This document shows, in pieces, positions 23,301 to 32,243 of a stretch of 64,000 nucleotides of DNA (positions are counted from its first letter, which is position 1; each line of letters starts with the position of its first letter). This DNA comes from Massilia niastensis DSM 21313 (GTDB lineage Bacteria > Pseudomonadota > Gammaproteobacteria > Burkholderiales > Burkholderiaceae_D). The notes beneath the pieces are model-generated. The model saw nothing but the letters and a program-made list of their open reading frames with translations, did no database searches and was not told where the DNA came from. The stretch lies in contig NZ_KB908086.1 of NCBI RefSeq assembly GCF_000382345.1, forward strand, positions 62,001-126,000. Reading direction: 5' to 3'. Made by a program: the position numbers and the translations under genes.

Positions 23301-26300
23301 ATGAACTTCCCGCGCTTCTTTGTCGACAAGCCGATCTTCGCGGCGGTGCTCTCGGTCCTGATCTTCGTCGCCGGCCTGATCTCGATCTTCCTGCTGCCGA
23401 TTTCCGAATACCCCGACGTGCAGCCGCCGTCGGTGGTCGTGCGCGCCCAGTACCCGGGCGCCAATCCGAAGGTCATCGCCGAGACCGTGGCCACGCCGCT
23501 CGAGCAGGAGATCAACGGGGTCGAGAACATGCTGTACATGACCTCGCAGAACACCTCGGACGGCGCCCTGCTGCTGACGGTGACCTTCAAGATCGGCACG
23601 AATGTCGAGCAGGCCGAGACCCAGGTGCAGAACCGGGTGCAGCGCGCGCTGCCGCGCCTGCCGGAGGAAGTGCGGCAGATCGGCGTCACCACCCTCAAGA
23701 GTTCGCCGACCCTGACCATGGTGGTGCACCTGGTCTCGCCGGACGGCCGCTACGACGACCTGTACCTGCGCAACTATGCGGTCCTGAACATCAAGGACCA
23801 GCTGGCGCGCCTGCCGGGCATGGGCGAGGTGGTGCTGTTCGGCGCCGGCGACTACGCGATGCGGGTCTGGCTCGACCCGCAGAAGGTGGCGGCGCGCCAC
23901 CTGAACGCGAGCGACGTGGTGAAGGCGATCCGCGAGCAGAACGTGCAGGTCGCGGCCGGCGTCGTCGGGCAGGGGCCGGCCAAGGATGCGGACTTCCAGC
24001 TGACGCTCAACACCCAGGGCCGCCTGCAGAGCACCGAGGAATTCGGCGACATCGTCGTCAAGACGGGCGAGGACGGCGCCGTCACCCTGCTGAAGGACCT
24101 CGCGCGCCTGGAGCTGGGCTCGAATTCGTATGCGCTGCGCGCCCGCCTGGACAACGAGGCCGCGGTCGCGCTGCCGATCAAGGAAGCGCCGAATGCGAAC
24201 GCGCTGCAGCTTTCGGGCGACGTGCGCGCCACGATGGAAGAGCTGTCGAAGAACTTCCCCGACGGGATCGAATACCGGATCGCCTACGATCCCACCCAGT
24301 TCGTGAAGGAATCGGTGAATTCCGTGATCCACACGCTGTTCGAGGCCGTGGTGCTGGTCGCGGTGGTCGTGATCGTGTTCCTGCAGACCTGGCGCGCGTC
24401 CGTCATTCCGCTGCTGGCGGTGCCGGTCTCGGTGGTCGGCACCTTCGCCGTGATGCTGGGCTTCGGTTTCTCGATCAATACCCTGTCGCTGTTCGGCCTG
24501 GTGCTGGCGATCGGCATCGTGGTCGACGACGCCATCGTGGTGGTGGAAAACGTCGAGCGCAACATCGCCAACGGCCTGTCGCCGCGCGACGCCACCATCC
24601 AGGCGATGAAGGAAGTCAGCGGCCCGATCATCGCGATCGCGCTGGTGCTGTGCGCCGTGTTCGTGCCGATCGCCTTCGTCTCCGGCCTGACCGGCCAGTT
24701 CTACCGCCAGTTCGCCCTGACCATCGCGATCTCGACCGTGATCTCGGCCTTCGCGTCGCTGACCCTGGCCCCGGCCCTGTCGGCCAACCTGCTGCAGCCG
24801 CACGGCGCACCGAAGGACCGCCTGACCCGCATGATCGACGCCGTGCTCGGCCGCTTCTTCGCCCCCTTCAACCGCTTCTTCGGCCGCTCGTCGGAAAAGT
24901 ACGAAGGCGGCGTGAAGAGCGTCCTGCGCCGCAAGACCGCCGCCATCGGCGTCTACCTGGCCCTGGCCGTCGCCGCCGTGTTCATGTTCAAGGCGGTGCC
25001 GCCGGGCTTCGTGCCGCAGCAGGACAAGGGCTACCTGATCGGTTTCGCCCAGCTGCCGGACGCCGCCTCGCTCGACCGCACCGACGCCGTGATCCACCAC
25101 ATGTCGGACATCGCCAACGAAATCCCCGGCGTGCAAAACGCCATCGCCTTCCCGGGCCTGTCGATCAACGGCTTCACCAACGCGCCGAACGCCGGCATCG
25201 TGTTCACCGGCCTGAACCCCGCCGACCAGCGCACCGGCAAGGGCCAGAGCGCGACCGAGATCGCGGCCGAGATCAACAAGCGCATGAAAGCCATCCAGGA
25301 TGCCTTCGTGCTGGTGCTGCCGCCGCCCCCGGTCAACGGCCTGGGCACCACCGGCGGCTTCAAGATGATGATCGAGGACCGCGGCAACGTCGGCTACGAG
25401 GAGCTGTACAAGGCGATGCAGGCGATCCAGGCCAAGGCTGCGCAGACGCCGCAACTGGCGGGCGTGTTCTCCAGCTACCAGATCAACGTGCCGCAGCTGT
25501 TCGCCGACATCGACCGCGTCAACGCCAAGCAGCTGGGCGTGCCCCTGGCCAACATCAACCAGACCTTGCAGATCAACCTCGGTTCGCTGTACGTGAACGA
25601 CTTCAACCAGTTCGGCCGCACCTACCAGGTGCGCGTGCAGGCGGACGCCCAGTTCCGCTCGCACCCCGAGCAGATCGAGCAGCTCAAGGTCCGCAACGAC
25701 AAGGGCGAGATGATCCCGCTGTCCTCGATCATGCGCATCAAGGACACCTATGGCCCGGACCGCGTGCAGCGCTACAACAACCATGTCGCGGCCGAGCTGA
25801 ATGGCGGCCCGGCCCCGGGCGTCTCGTCCGGCCAGGCCCAGGCCATCATGGAGCAGATTGCGAAGGAAACGCTGCCGAAGGGCGTCAGCTACGAATGGAC
25901 CGAGCTGACCTACCAGGACATCCTGGCCGGTAACACCATGATCTACGTGTTCCCGCTGTGCGTGCTGCTGGTGTTCCTGGTGCTGGCCGCCCAGTACGAG
26001 AGCTGGACCCTGCCGCTGTCGGTGATCCTGATCGTGCCGATGTCGATCCTGTGCGCGCTGATCGGCGTGAAGCTGACCGGCGGCGACAACAACGTGTTCA
26101 CCCAGATCGCGCTGTTCGTGCTGGTCGGGCTGGCCTCGAAGAACGCGATCCTGATCGTGGAATTCGCCCGCGAGCTGGAGGAACACGGCCGCAGCGTGGT
26201 GCAGGCCGCACTCGAGGCGAGCCGCCTGCGCCTGCGTCCGATCCTGATGACCTCGATCGCCTTCATCGCCGGCGTGGTGCCGCTGGTGTTCTCGAGCGGC

Positions 26301-26489
26301 GCCGGTTCGGAGATGCGCCATGCCATGGGCGTGGCCGTGTTCTCGGGGATGCTGGGCGTGACCGTCTTCGGCCTGTTCCTGACCCCGCTGTTCTACGTCA
26401 TGCTGCGCATGCTGGCGCAGCGCTTCGAACGCCGGCCGGCCCATGCGGCCCATGCCGCCCACACCGAGTCGGAAGGAGTCACGAAATGA
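23301..26489 (+). CDS. RND multidrug efflux permease (HAE-1 family)
   Basis: A 1062-residue inner-membrane proton-driven pump, full length for the family. It begins NFPRFFVDKPIFAAVLS, has ISEYPDVQPPSVVV, the TM4 proton-relay motif GIVVDDAIVVVENVERN near 405-420 with the paired Asp, and the repeated second half ending in the usual SGMLGVTVFGLFLTPLFYV. It captures drugs from the periplasm or outer leaflet. Its stop overlaps the start of the channel gene by four bases. The closest known type seems to be MexF, but the substrate cannot be deduced. Confidence 0.95.
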   Translation: MNFPRFFVDKPIFAAVLSVLIFVAGLISIFLLPISEYPDVQPPSVVVRAQYPGANPKVIAETVATPLEQEINGVENMLYMTSQNTSDGALLLTVTFKIGTNVEQAETQVQNRVQRALPRLPEEVRQIGVTTLKSSPTLTMVVHLVSPDGRYDDLYLRNYAVLNIKDQLARLPGMGEVVLFGAGDYAMRVWLDPQKVAARHLNASDVVKAIREQNVQVAAGVVGQGPAKDADFQLTLNTQGRLQSTEEFGDIVVKTGEDGAVTLLKDLARLELGSNSYALRARLDNEAAVALPIKEAPNANALQLSGDVRATMEELSKNFPDGIEYRIAYDPTQFVKESVNSVIHTLFEAVVLVAVVVIVFLQTWRASVIPLLAVPVSVVGTFAVMLGFGFSINTLSLFGLVLAIGIVVDDAIVVVENVERNIANGLSPRDATIQAMKEVSGPIIAIALVLCAVFVPIAFVSGLTGQFYRQFALTIAISTVISAFASLTLAPALSANLLQPHGAPKDRLTRMIDAVLGRFFAPFNRFFGRSSEKYEGGVKSVLRRKTAAIGVYLALAVAAVFMFKAVPPGFVPQQDKGYLIGFAQLPDAASLDRTDAVIHHMSDIANEIPGVQNAIAFPGLSINGFTNAPNAGIVFTGLNPADQRTGKGQSATEIAAEINKRMKAIQDAFVLVLPPPPVNGLGTTGGFKMMIEDRGNVGYEELYKAMQAIQAKAAQTPQLAGVFSSYQINVPQLFADIDRVNAKQLGVPLANINQTLQINLGSLYVNDFNQFGRTYQVRVQADAQFRSHPEQIEQLKVRNDKGEMIPLSSIMRIKDTYGPDRVQRYNNHVAAELNGGPAPGVSSGQAQAIMEQIAKETLPKGVSYEWTELTYQDILAGNTMIYVFPLCVLLVFLVLAAQYESWTLPLSVILIVPMSILCALIGVKLTGGDNNVFTQIALFVLVGLASKNAILIVEFARELEEHGRSVVQAALEASRLRLRPILMTSIAFIAGVVPLVFSSGAGSEMRHAMGVAVFSGMLGVTVFGLFLTPLFYVMLRMLAQRFERRPAHAAHAAHTESEGVTK

Positions 26490-27937
26490 AAGCGATGTTC
26501 CGTGTCCGGGCGCCCGCGATCGCCGCGGCCATGCTGCTGTCGGCCTGCGCGGCCCCAGGCTTCCACCAGCCCGAGGTCGCCGTGCCCGGGCGCTTCCGCG
26601 AATCGCAGCAACCCGCCGCCGGCGCGGTGCATACCGCGCCAGACGGCACCACCTGGAAGCTCGGCCGGCCCGTTGGGGAATTCGCGCGCGGCGAATGGTG
26701 GCGCGTGTTCGGCGATGCGCGCCTCGACGACTTGATCGAGGAAGCGGACGCCAACAACCAGGACCACGCGGCGGCCTACGCCCGCCTGCGCCAGGCGCGC
26801 GCGCTGTTCGCGGCGGCCCAGGCCGACCGCAGTCCGCAGCTCGACCTCGGGGCCGGCGCGCAGCGCGGCCGTGTTCCCGGGCAGGGCGGCGCGCCGGCGC
26901 CGGCCAGCAGCTACACCGCGCGCCTCAGCGCCAGCTACGAGGTCGACCTGTTCGGACGGGTGTCCTCGAACGTGGCGGCGGCGCGCAGCGACACCCTGGT
27001 CAGCGCGGCCAGCTACCGCTCGCTGCTGCTGTCGCTGCAGGCCGACGTGGCCCAGGCCTATTTCCGCCTGCGTTCGCTGGACGCCGAACTGGCCAACCTG
27101 GGCCAGACCGTCTCGCTGCGCGAGGAGACCCTGAAGGTGACCGAGCGCCGCCTGGCCCTGGGCGACATCGGCGAACTGGATGTGGAGCGCGCCCGCACCG
27201 AACTGGCGATCGCGCGCGCCGAGGCGATCGGCCTGCAGCGCCAGCGCGCGAACAGCGAGCATGCGCTTGCGGTCCTGCTGGGCAGGCCGGCGCCGGACTT
27301 CAGCTTCCAGGCCGATCCGCTGCCGGCGGCGGGGACGCTGCCGCAGGTCCCGTCCGGCCTGCCCTCGGCGCTGCTGGAGCGCCGTCCCGACGTCGCCGCC
27401 GCCCAGCACGCGATGCGGGCCGCGAATGCCCGCATCGGTGTGGCGCGCGCGGCGATGTTCCCGGCCATCAGCCTGAATGCGGGAGGAGGCAGCGTGGCCG
27501 GGGCTGCGAGCAGCCTGTTCAGCTGGAGCACGCGTTCGTGGGTGCTGGGCGCCTTGCTGCAACTGCCGCTGCTGGACGGCGGCCGCAACCGCGCCAACGT
27601 CGAGCGCAGCGAAGCCGTGCTCGAAGAGGCGGTCGGCAGCTACCGCCAGCGCGTGCTGGTGGCGTTTGCCGAGGTCGAGGACAACCTGGCCGGCCTGCGC
27701 ATCCTGGGCGAGCAAAGCGTGCGGATCGACGAGGCGGTGGTCTCGGCGCGGCGCGCGGCCTCGCTGGCGCAGAAGCGCTACGAGGCGGGGCGTTCGGGTT
27801 ACCTGGAACTGCTCGACGCGCAGCGGCAGCTGGCGCTGGCGGAACGCAGCGCGGTGCAGTTGCGTGGGGAGCGCGTGCTCGCGACGGTCGCATTGATCCG
27901 CGCGCTGGGTGGCGACTGGAGGGAAGGCGGCGCCTGA
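26486..27937 (+). CDS. RND outer-membrane channel lipoprotein (NodT/OprM family)
   Basis: A 483-residue TolC-like channel with lipobox LSAC (about 18-21). Two outer-membrane-efflux repeats (about 80-270 and 290-475) with the signatures WWRVFGDARLDDLI and SYEVDLFGRVSS near the first and ERRPDVAAAQHAMRAANARI near the second. The ATG overlaps the permease stop. Completes the tripartite pump; followed by a terminator at 27961. Confidence 0.93.
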   Translation: MKAMFRVRAPAIAAAMLLSACAAPGFHQPEVAVPGRFRESQQPAAGAVHTAPDGTTWKLGRPVGEFARGEWWRVFGDARLDDLIEEADANNQDHAAAYARLRQARALFAAAQADRSPQLDLGAGAQRGRVPGQGGAPAPASSYTARLSASYEVDLFGRVSSNVAAARSDTLVSAASYRSLLLSLQADVAQAYFRLRSLDAELANLGQTVSLREETLKVTERRLALGDIGELDVERARTELAIARAEAIGLQRQRANSEHALAVLLGRPAPDFSFQADPLPAAGTLPQVPSGLPSALLERRPDVAAAQHAMRAANARIGVARAAMFPAISLNAGGGSVAGAASSLFSWSTRSWVLGALLQLPLLDGGRNRANVERSEAVLEEAVGSYRQRVLVAFAEVEDNLAGLRILGEQSVRIDEAVVSARRAASLAQKRYEAGRSGYLELLDAQRQLALAERSAVQLRGERVLATVALIRALGGDWREGGA

Positions 27938-27960
27938 CCGGTCCGGAAGCGTCTCCATCC

Positions 27961-27993
27961 GCGGCGGTGCACCCCAGTGCCCGCCGCTTTTTT
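27961..27993 (+). terminator. Rho-independent terminator of the RND operon
   Basis: GCGGCGG and CCGCCGC form the stem base with a partly paired GC-rich interior (GTGCACCCCAGTGC), followed by seven T. It begins 23 bases after the channel gene's stop. Confidence 0.85.
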
Positions 27994-28007
27994 TGGGTTC
28001 TTCAAAC

Positions 28008-28242
28008 GGCATTCAGGGTCAGGTCTGTCATTCGGACATGGGCGCACAACCCTTGCGAAATCTCAGAACGGCTTTAAGTATACTGAGATTTTTTCCCTCT
28101 TTCCGACATGGCCCGTGATGCGCGGCTTGCGGTGACAAATGTGAGCCGAGCATTGACGAGTTTGGGATAAACCGACCAGCACTTTGAGATAGAGCAAAGG
28201 TGCTCGATCGGTGTCCGAATGACAGACCTGACCCTGAATGCC
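28008..28242. mobile_element. MITE-like 235-bp element, copy 2
   Basis: Same length, orientation and 31-bp perfect terminal inverted repeat as 7984-8218. Inside, ATCTCAG (28060-28066) and CTGAGAT (28083-28089) form a stem followed by a T run, so the element may carry its own terminator. Together with the preceding terminator it fills the 325-base gap 27938-28262 between the convergent RND operon and the histidine kinase gene. Confidence 0.82.
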
Positions 28243-28262
28243 GCGGATGCTGGCTGGCCCGG

Positions 28263-29594
28263 TCAGGGACAGACCGCAGGAAGAACTAGGCGCGCTTCGA
28301 GGCCGCCTTCGGAGCGGCGGTGCAGGGTAAGCGTCGCACCGATCGATACCGCCAGCTGCCGCGCGATCGCCAGCCCCAGTCCGCTGCCCCCGGTGGCCCG
28401 GTTGCGCGACGACTCCAGTCGGAAAAACGGCTCGAACACCGCTTCCAGCATGTCCTCGGGAATACCCGGCCCGCGGTCGAGCACCCGGATGACGACTCCG
28501 CCATCCGCATTGCGCGCCACGACCAGTTCGGCATACCCTGCAAACTTGAGCGCATTTCCGGCCAGGTTATTCAGGATCCGCCGCAGCGCCTTCGGCCGCG
28601 TGCGCAGCGGTGCACCGGCGCGCCCCGCCAGCACGACGGCCGCCCCGCAATCGGTGTAGTCGAGCACCAGGCTGTCGAGCTGGTTGTCGAGGTCGACCAC
28701 GCACGCCGCCTCGCGCTCGCCATGCATGGCGCGCGCGTACTGCAGGCCTTCCTTGGCCATGTCCTCCAGTTCCAGCAGGTCTTCGCGCAGGCGGTCCTGG
28801 GAATTGTCGTCATCCATCAGGTCCACGCGCAGGCGCATGCGGGTGATCGGGGTCTGCAAATCGTGGGAAATCGCGCCCAGGATGCGGATGCGCTCGTCGA
28901 TATAGGCCGCGATCCGGCGCTGCATGGCATTGAAGGCGCGCGCGGCGCGCCGCACCTCGGACGGGCCTTCTTCGGACACCGCGACCGGCCGCAGGTCGGG
29001 ACCCAGCGCGTCGGCGGCGTCGGCCAGGGTGCGCAGCGGACGCGTCGCCACCCGCACCGCCAGCCAGCAGCAGGCCAGCAGGATCGCCAGCTGCGCGCCC
29101 AGCACGTAGGGCAGCCAGTTCGACAGCGGCAGCCCGCGCATCGGCATCAGGTCGATCGTCAGGGGCGTGCCGTCGCTCAGGTTCAGGTGCACCTGGAGCC
29201 GTTCGCGTTCGCCCGGCACGGCGTTGACGCTCAAGGGATAGTCGCGCCCGATCGCCTCGCTGATGGAGGCGGCGGCGCGCCGCGACAGCTCCGCATCGGG
29301 CGTACCGCCGCTCTCGCCGGGGCCGAGGATGAAGCGGTAGCTGTTGCGCGCCAGGCGCGGCAGCCATTGCGGGCGTTCCTCGGCCGGCAGCAGGTCGAGC
29401 AGGGCGACGGAACTGATCACTTCGCGATGGATGTAGCCCATCATGACGTCCATCGTCGCCCTGTTGCGCTCGGTGACGGTCAGGGTGAACGACAGGGTAT
29501 GGGCCACGGCCAGCCCGGCGAACAGGATCAGGGCGAGCCGGGCGAACAGGCTGTCCGGCCACAGGCGGGAAAGAAAGGCGGACAGCCGCCTCAC
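28263..29594 (-). CDS. Sensor histidine kinase
   Basis: A 443-residue EnvZ-type kinase: TM1 about 17-37, periplasmic sensor to about 150, TM2 about 168-188, HAMP about 190-240, HisKA with phosphoacceptor His in GAISHDLQTPITRM near 250, and an ATPase domain with N box NNLAGNALKFA, G1 DRGPGIP and G2 GGSGLGLAIA. The GTG start overlaps the response-regulator stop (GTGA), so the pair is coupled. It is convergent with the RND operon; whether it controls that operon is only a guess. Confidence 0.92.
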   Translation of the reverse strand: MRRLSAFLSRLWPDSLFARLALILFAGLAVAHTLSFTLTVTERNRATMDVMMGYIHREVISSVALLDLLPAEERPQWLPRLARNSYRFILGPGESGGTPDAELSRRAAASISEAIGRDYPLSVNAVPGERERLQVHLNLSDGTPLTIDLMPMRGLPLSNWLPYVLGAQLAILLACCWLAVRVATRPLRTLADAADALGPDLRPVAVSEEGPSEVRRAARAFNAMQRRIAAYIDERIRILGAISHDLQTPITRMRLRVDLMDDDNSQDRLREDLLELEDMAKEGLQYARAMHGEREAACVVDLDNQLDSLVLDYTDCGAAVVLAGRAGAPLRTRPKALRRILNNLAGNALKFAGYAELVVARNADGGVVIRVLDRGPGIPEDMLEAVFEPFFRLESSRNRATGGSGLGLAIARQLAVSIGATLTLHRRSEGGLEARLVLPAVCP

Positions 29595-30331
29595 GCCTGG
29601 GCCTCGAGCACCGTGACGGCGGCCGAGAACACATACCCCTCGCTGCGCAGGGTCTTGATGTAGCGCGGCTCGCGCGCGTCGTCCAGCAGGCGCTGGCGCA
29701 GGCGGCTCACCAGGATGTCGATCGAGCGGTCGAACAGGTCGACCCCGTAGCCATGCGTCAGGCCGATCAGCTGGTCGCGGCTCAGGACCTGCTGCGGATG
29801 GTCGAGGAAGACGCGCAGCAGGCGGTACTCGGCGCCGCTCATCGCGACCACCACGCCCTCGCTGTCGATCAGGTGGCGCGCCGCGGTGTCGAGCTGCCAG
29901 TCGCCGAAGGCCAGCAGGCGCGCCGCTTCGGTGATCTGCATGTTGGGCGGCAGCATGCGCGTGCGGCGCAGCACCGCGCGGATGCGCGCGAGCAGCTCGC
30001 GCACCGCGAAGGGTTTCGGCACGTAGTCGTCCGCGCCCATCTCGAGCCCGACCACGCGGTCGGTCTCGTCGTCGCGCGCGGTCAGCATCACGATGGGCAC
30101 CGCGCGGTGCTTGCCCGAGCGTAGTTCGCGGCACAGCACCAGGCCGTCGTCACCGGGCAGCATGATGTCGAGGATGATCAGGTCGGGCGTGGCGCGCTGC
30201 AGCGCGCTCCACATCTCCCTGCCGCTGGCGGCGAGGGTGCAGTGCAGCCCCTGCTTTTCGAGGTAGGCGCCGACCATTTCGCGGATGCCGCGGTCATCGT
30301 CGACGATCAGGACGTGTTCACTTTCGCGCAT
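29591..30331 (-). CDS. OmpR-family response regulator
   Basis: A 246-residue regulator. Receiver domain 1-120: acidic pocket VDDDRG, phospho-Asp in LIILDIMLPGDDG near 57, Thr in MLTARDD and Lys in YVPKPFA near 108. Winged-helix output domain 145-235 with RQRLLDDAREPRYIKTLRSE (recognition helix and wing). Partner of the kinase downstream. A possible small exported peptide gene overlaps its start. Confidence 0.93.
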   Translation of the reverse strand: MRESEHVLIVDDDRGIREMVGAYLEKQGLHCTLAASGREMWSALQRATPDLIILDIMLPGDDGLVLCRELRSGKHRAVPIVMLTARDDETDRVVGLEMGADDYVPKPFAVRELLARIRAVLRRTRMLPPNMQITEAARLLAFGDWQLDTAARHLIDSEGVVVAMSGAEYRLLRVFLDHPQQVLSRDQLIGLTHGYGVDLFDRSIDILVSRLRQRLLDDAREPRYIKTLRSEGYVFSAAVTVLEAQA

Positions 30332-30452
30332 CGTCGTCCTCCCCGCCGGTGAGCACGCGGTGGCGCGCCGGGGTGAGCGGGCAGGGACCCGGCACGGTTT
30401 CGCAGGTGAGGGCGCCGGCCATCAGCGCGAGCCAGACCAGCAGGCGCCTCAT
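30318..30452 (-). CDS. Possible 44-residue exported peptide upstream of the response regulator
   Basis: A short frame starting ATG 30452 with AGGAG seven bases upstream, ending 14 bases inside the response-regulator gene. The product begins MRRLLVWLALMAGALTC, like a short signal peptide, then has two Cys (ETVPGPC) and an acidic tail. The good ribosome-binding site and the overlap, which would couple translation, support it; the length and lack of recognised homology keep it uncertain. Alternatively it is only a leader region of the regulator mRNA. Confidence 0.4.
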   Translation of the reverse strand: MRRLLVWLALMAGALTCETVPGPCPLTPARHRVLTGGEDDDARK

Positions 30453-30659
30453 GGCCGGCTCCTGCCGCCGGCTGGCGCGGTGCGGGAAACAAGCGGGTGG
30501 GGAAGGGTGTGGGACATTGGCGCATTCCTTTCAAAAAAGGAATTTAGCCCAATGCTGCAGCTGAATTGTTTCTTACTGTGTATGGGCCTGCGAGGGATAC
30601 AGTAGCATTCAAAATTCTTTCCGGCGCAGTGAACTGACGAGCCCAGCTAGAATGTCGGT

Positions 30660-30965
30660 ATGCCAAGCAAGTCTCCCATTTTCCCCGGCCCTCGTACGGC
30701 CCGTGGCGCCGTCCTCGCGGTCCTGTTGTCCAACACCGACCAGACCGGCGCCGAACCCTTGCGCGGACGCGTCACGCTGGCCGCGATCGTCCGCATCCTG
30801 AAGCGCAAGTACCACTGGCCGATCGAAACCACGAGTTTCCCGTCCAACGCCGCCGACGGGCGCGCCACCTGGGCCACGGTGTACAGCCTGCCGCCCGACG
30901 TCATCGCCGCCGCCATGGACGCCAGAGGCCGCGACTGGCTGAGAAGCAGCAGGGATTCGTCGTGA
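30660..30965 (+). CDS. Hypothetical protein, 101 aa
   Basis: Not recognised with confidence. A basic, probably cytoplasmic protein whose middle, LAAIVRILKRKYHWPIETTSF, followed by ATWATVYSLPPDVIAAAM, looks like a small winged helix of the type found in phage- and plasmid-derived hypothetical proteins. Isolated between the two-component system and a DUF5694 gene, with no operon partner. No clear Shine-Dalgarno is seen before ATG 30660. Confidence 0.5.
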   Translation: MPSKSPIFPGPRTARGAVLAVLLSNTDQTGAEPLRGRVTLAAIVRILKRKYHWPIETTSFPSNAADGRATWATVYSLPPDVIAAAMDARGRDWLRSSRDSS

Positions 30966-31068
30966 ACGATCTGCCCCGGGATGCTTGCATGCATACCAAG
31001 TAGTTCTGACTTTTCCCCGTGAACATGTGATGATGAAACGATCATCAATATGAACAGGGAGAAAGTGC

Positions 31069-32142
31069 ATGCGCCGCTTGGTATGTTTGTTGATCTCGAT
31101 GGCTTGTTCAGGCCTGGCCGCTGCCCAGGGCCATCGTCCCGATTTCGATCCCAGCACCCTGAAAGGCCCGGCGTCCGGCACGCAGAACGAGGTGCTGGTG
31201 CTCGGCTCGCCCCACCTGTCCCAGCTGCCGTCTTCCTTCGACGCGGCCACGTTGCAGTTGTTAAACGATCGCCTCGCCGGCTGGCGGCCGCAGGCGATCG
31301 CGATCGAAGCGCTGTCCGGAGCGCAATGCGATTTCCTGCGCCGCCATCCGCACCGCTACAAGGACACGGTCGATTCCTATTGCTGGGACCTGGCGCCCGC
31401 GCAAGCCGCGACCGGACTCGACGTCGCCGCGGCGACGGCGCAGGCCGAGCAGCTGCTGGCCGCCTGGCCCGCCGACCCCAGTCCCTCCCAGCGCCGGCGC
31501 CTGGCGGCGCTGTTCCTCGCAGGCGGCGAACGGGCCTCGGCACTCGTCCAGTGGCTGCGCCTGCCGGAAGCCGATCGGCGCGCCGGCGACGGCCTCGATG
31601 CGGCGCTGGCCGGGCAGCTGCAGGCGCTGGAACGCCGGCGCGACGAACGCACCCTGGTTGCCGCCCGCCTGGCGGCCCGGCTCGGACACGAGCGCGTCTA
31701 TCCCATGGATGACCATACCGCCGACAGCGTGAGTACGGACCAGAAGGCCTATGGCGAGGCGCTCTGGAAGGCCTGGAGCAACCCGGCCACGGAGAAGCGC
31801 AAGCGCCTGGACCAGGCGCTGGACGAGCGGCTCGGCACATCCGACGGTGTGCTGGCGATGTATCGCGCCGTCAACGCACCCGACCGGGGCAGGCTCGTCT
31901 TCGACAGCGATTTCGGTGCGGCCCTCAACGAACCGTCTCCGCAGCGTTTCGGGCGCGAGTATGTCGGCTATTGGGAAACACGCAACCTGCGCATGGCGGC
32001 GAACATCCGCGACGTGCTGGGCGCGCGGCCCGGCATCCGCATGCTGGTGATCGTCGGGGCGTCGCACAAGGTCTATCTCGACGCCTACCTGCACCAGATG
32101 CACGACGTCCGCCTCGTCGACGCCGCGACCGTGCTGCGTTGA
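31069..32142 (+). CDS. DUF5694 family exported protein
   Basis: A 357-residue protein with a signal peptide (cleavage near SGLAAAQ at 20). NEVLVLGSPHLSQLP near 41-55 and a C-terminal segment MLVIVGASHKVYLDAYL near 325-341 match the TraB/ChaN-like layout of DUF5694 proteins, where Gly-Ser-His type motifs recur at both ends. Function is not known. GGGAGAAAG precedes the ATG. An inverted repeat GATGAT/ATCATC is 23-40 bases upstream. Confidence 0.72.
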   Translation: MRRLVCLLISMACSGLAAAQGHRPDFDPSTLKGPASGTQNEVLVLGSPHLSQLPSSFDAATLQLLNDRLAGWRPQAIAIEALSGAQCDFLRRHPHRYKDTVDSYCWDLAPAQAATGLDVAAATAQAEQLLAAWPADPSPSQRRRLAALFLAGGERASALVQWLRLPEADRRAGDGLDAALAGQLQALERRRDERTLVAARLAARLGHERVYPMDDHTADSVSTDQKAYGEALWKAWSNPATEKRKRLDQALDERLGTSDGVLAMYRAVNAPDRGRLVFDSDFGAALNEPSPQRFGREYVGYWETRNLRMAANIRDVLGARPGIRMLVIVGASHKVYLDAYLHQMHDVRLVDAATVLR

Positions 32143-32243
32143 CCCCAGGGCGGGGGTTATCTTTTCACAGGCGGCGCCTGTAGATTTCATACTGAACTGC
32201 ACCAGACGGCAGCTTGCCCCCGGCCCTCTACTCACGGATCAGC

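Noticed and set aside
21960..26462. A 1500-codon open frame on the minus strand across the RND operon
   Set aside because: Arises from high GC and codon bias opposite the adaptor and permease genes. Its product is rich in His, Arg, Gln and Asp with no family resemblance, while the plus strand encodes well-known RND proteins.
28263..30134. Long version of the histidine kinase extending over the response-regulator gene
   Set aside because: The extra 180 codons are out of frame with the receiver protein and have no sensor domain; the GTG at 29594 with its GTGA overlap is the natural start.
30307..30534. A 75-codon minus frame before the response regulator
   Set aside because: Pro/Arg-rich with no signal or domain; the shorter frame at 30318-30452 in another register is better supported.
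31029..31046. GATGAT/ATCATC inverted repeat before the DUF5694 gene
   Set aside because: Short, single and with no repeat elsewhere in the window; not strong enough to call an operator.
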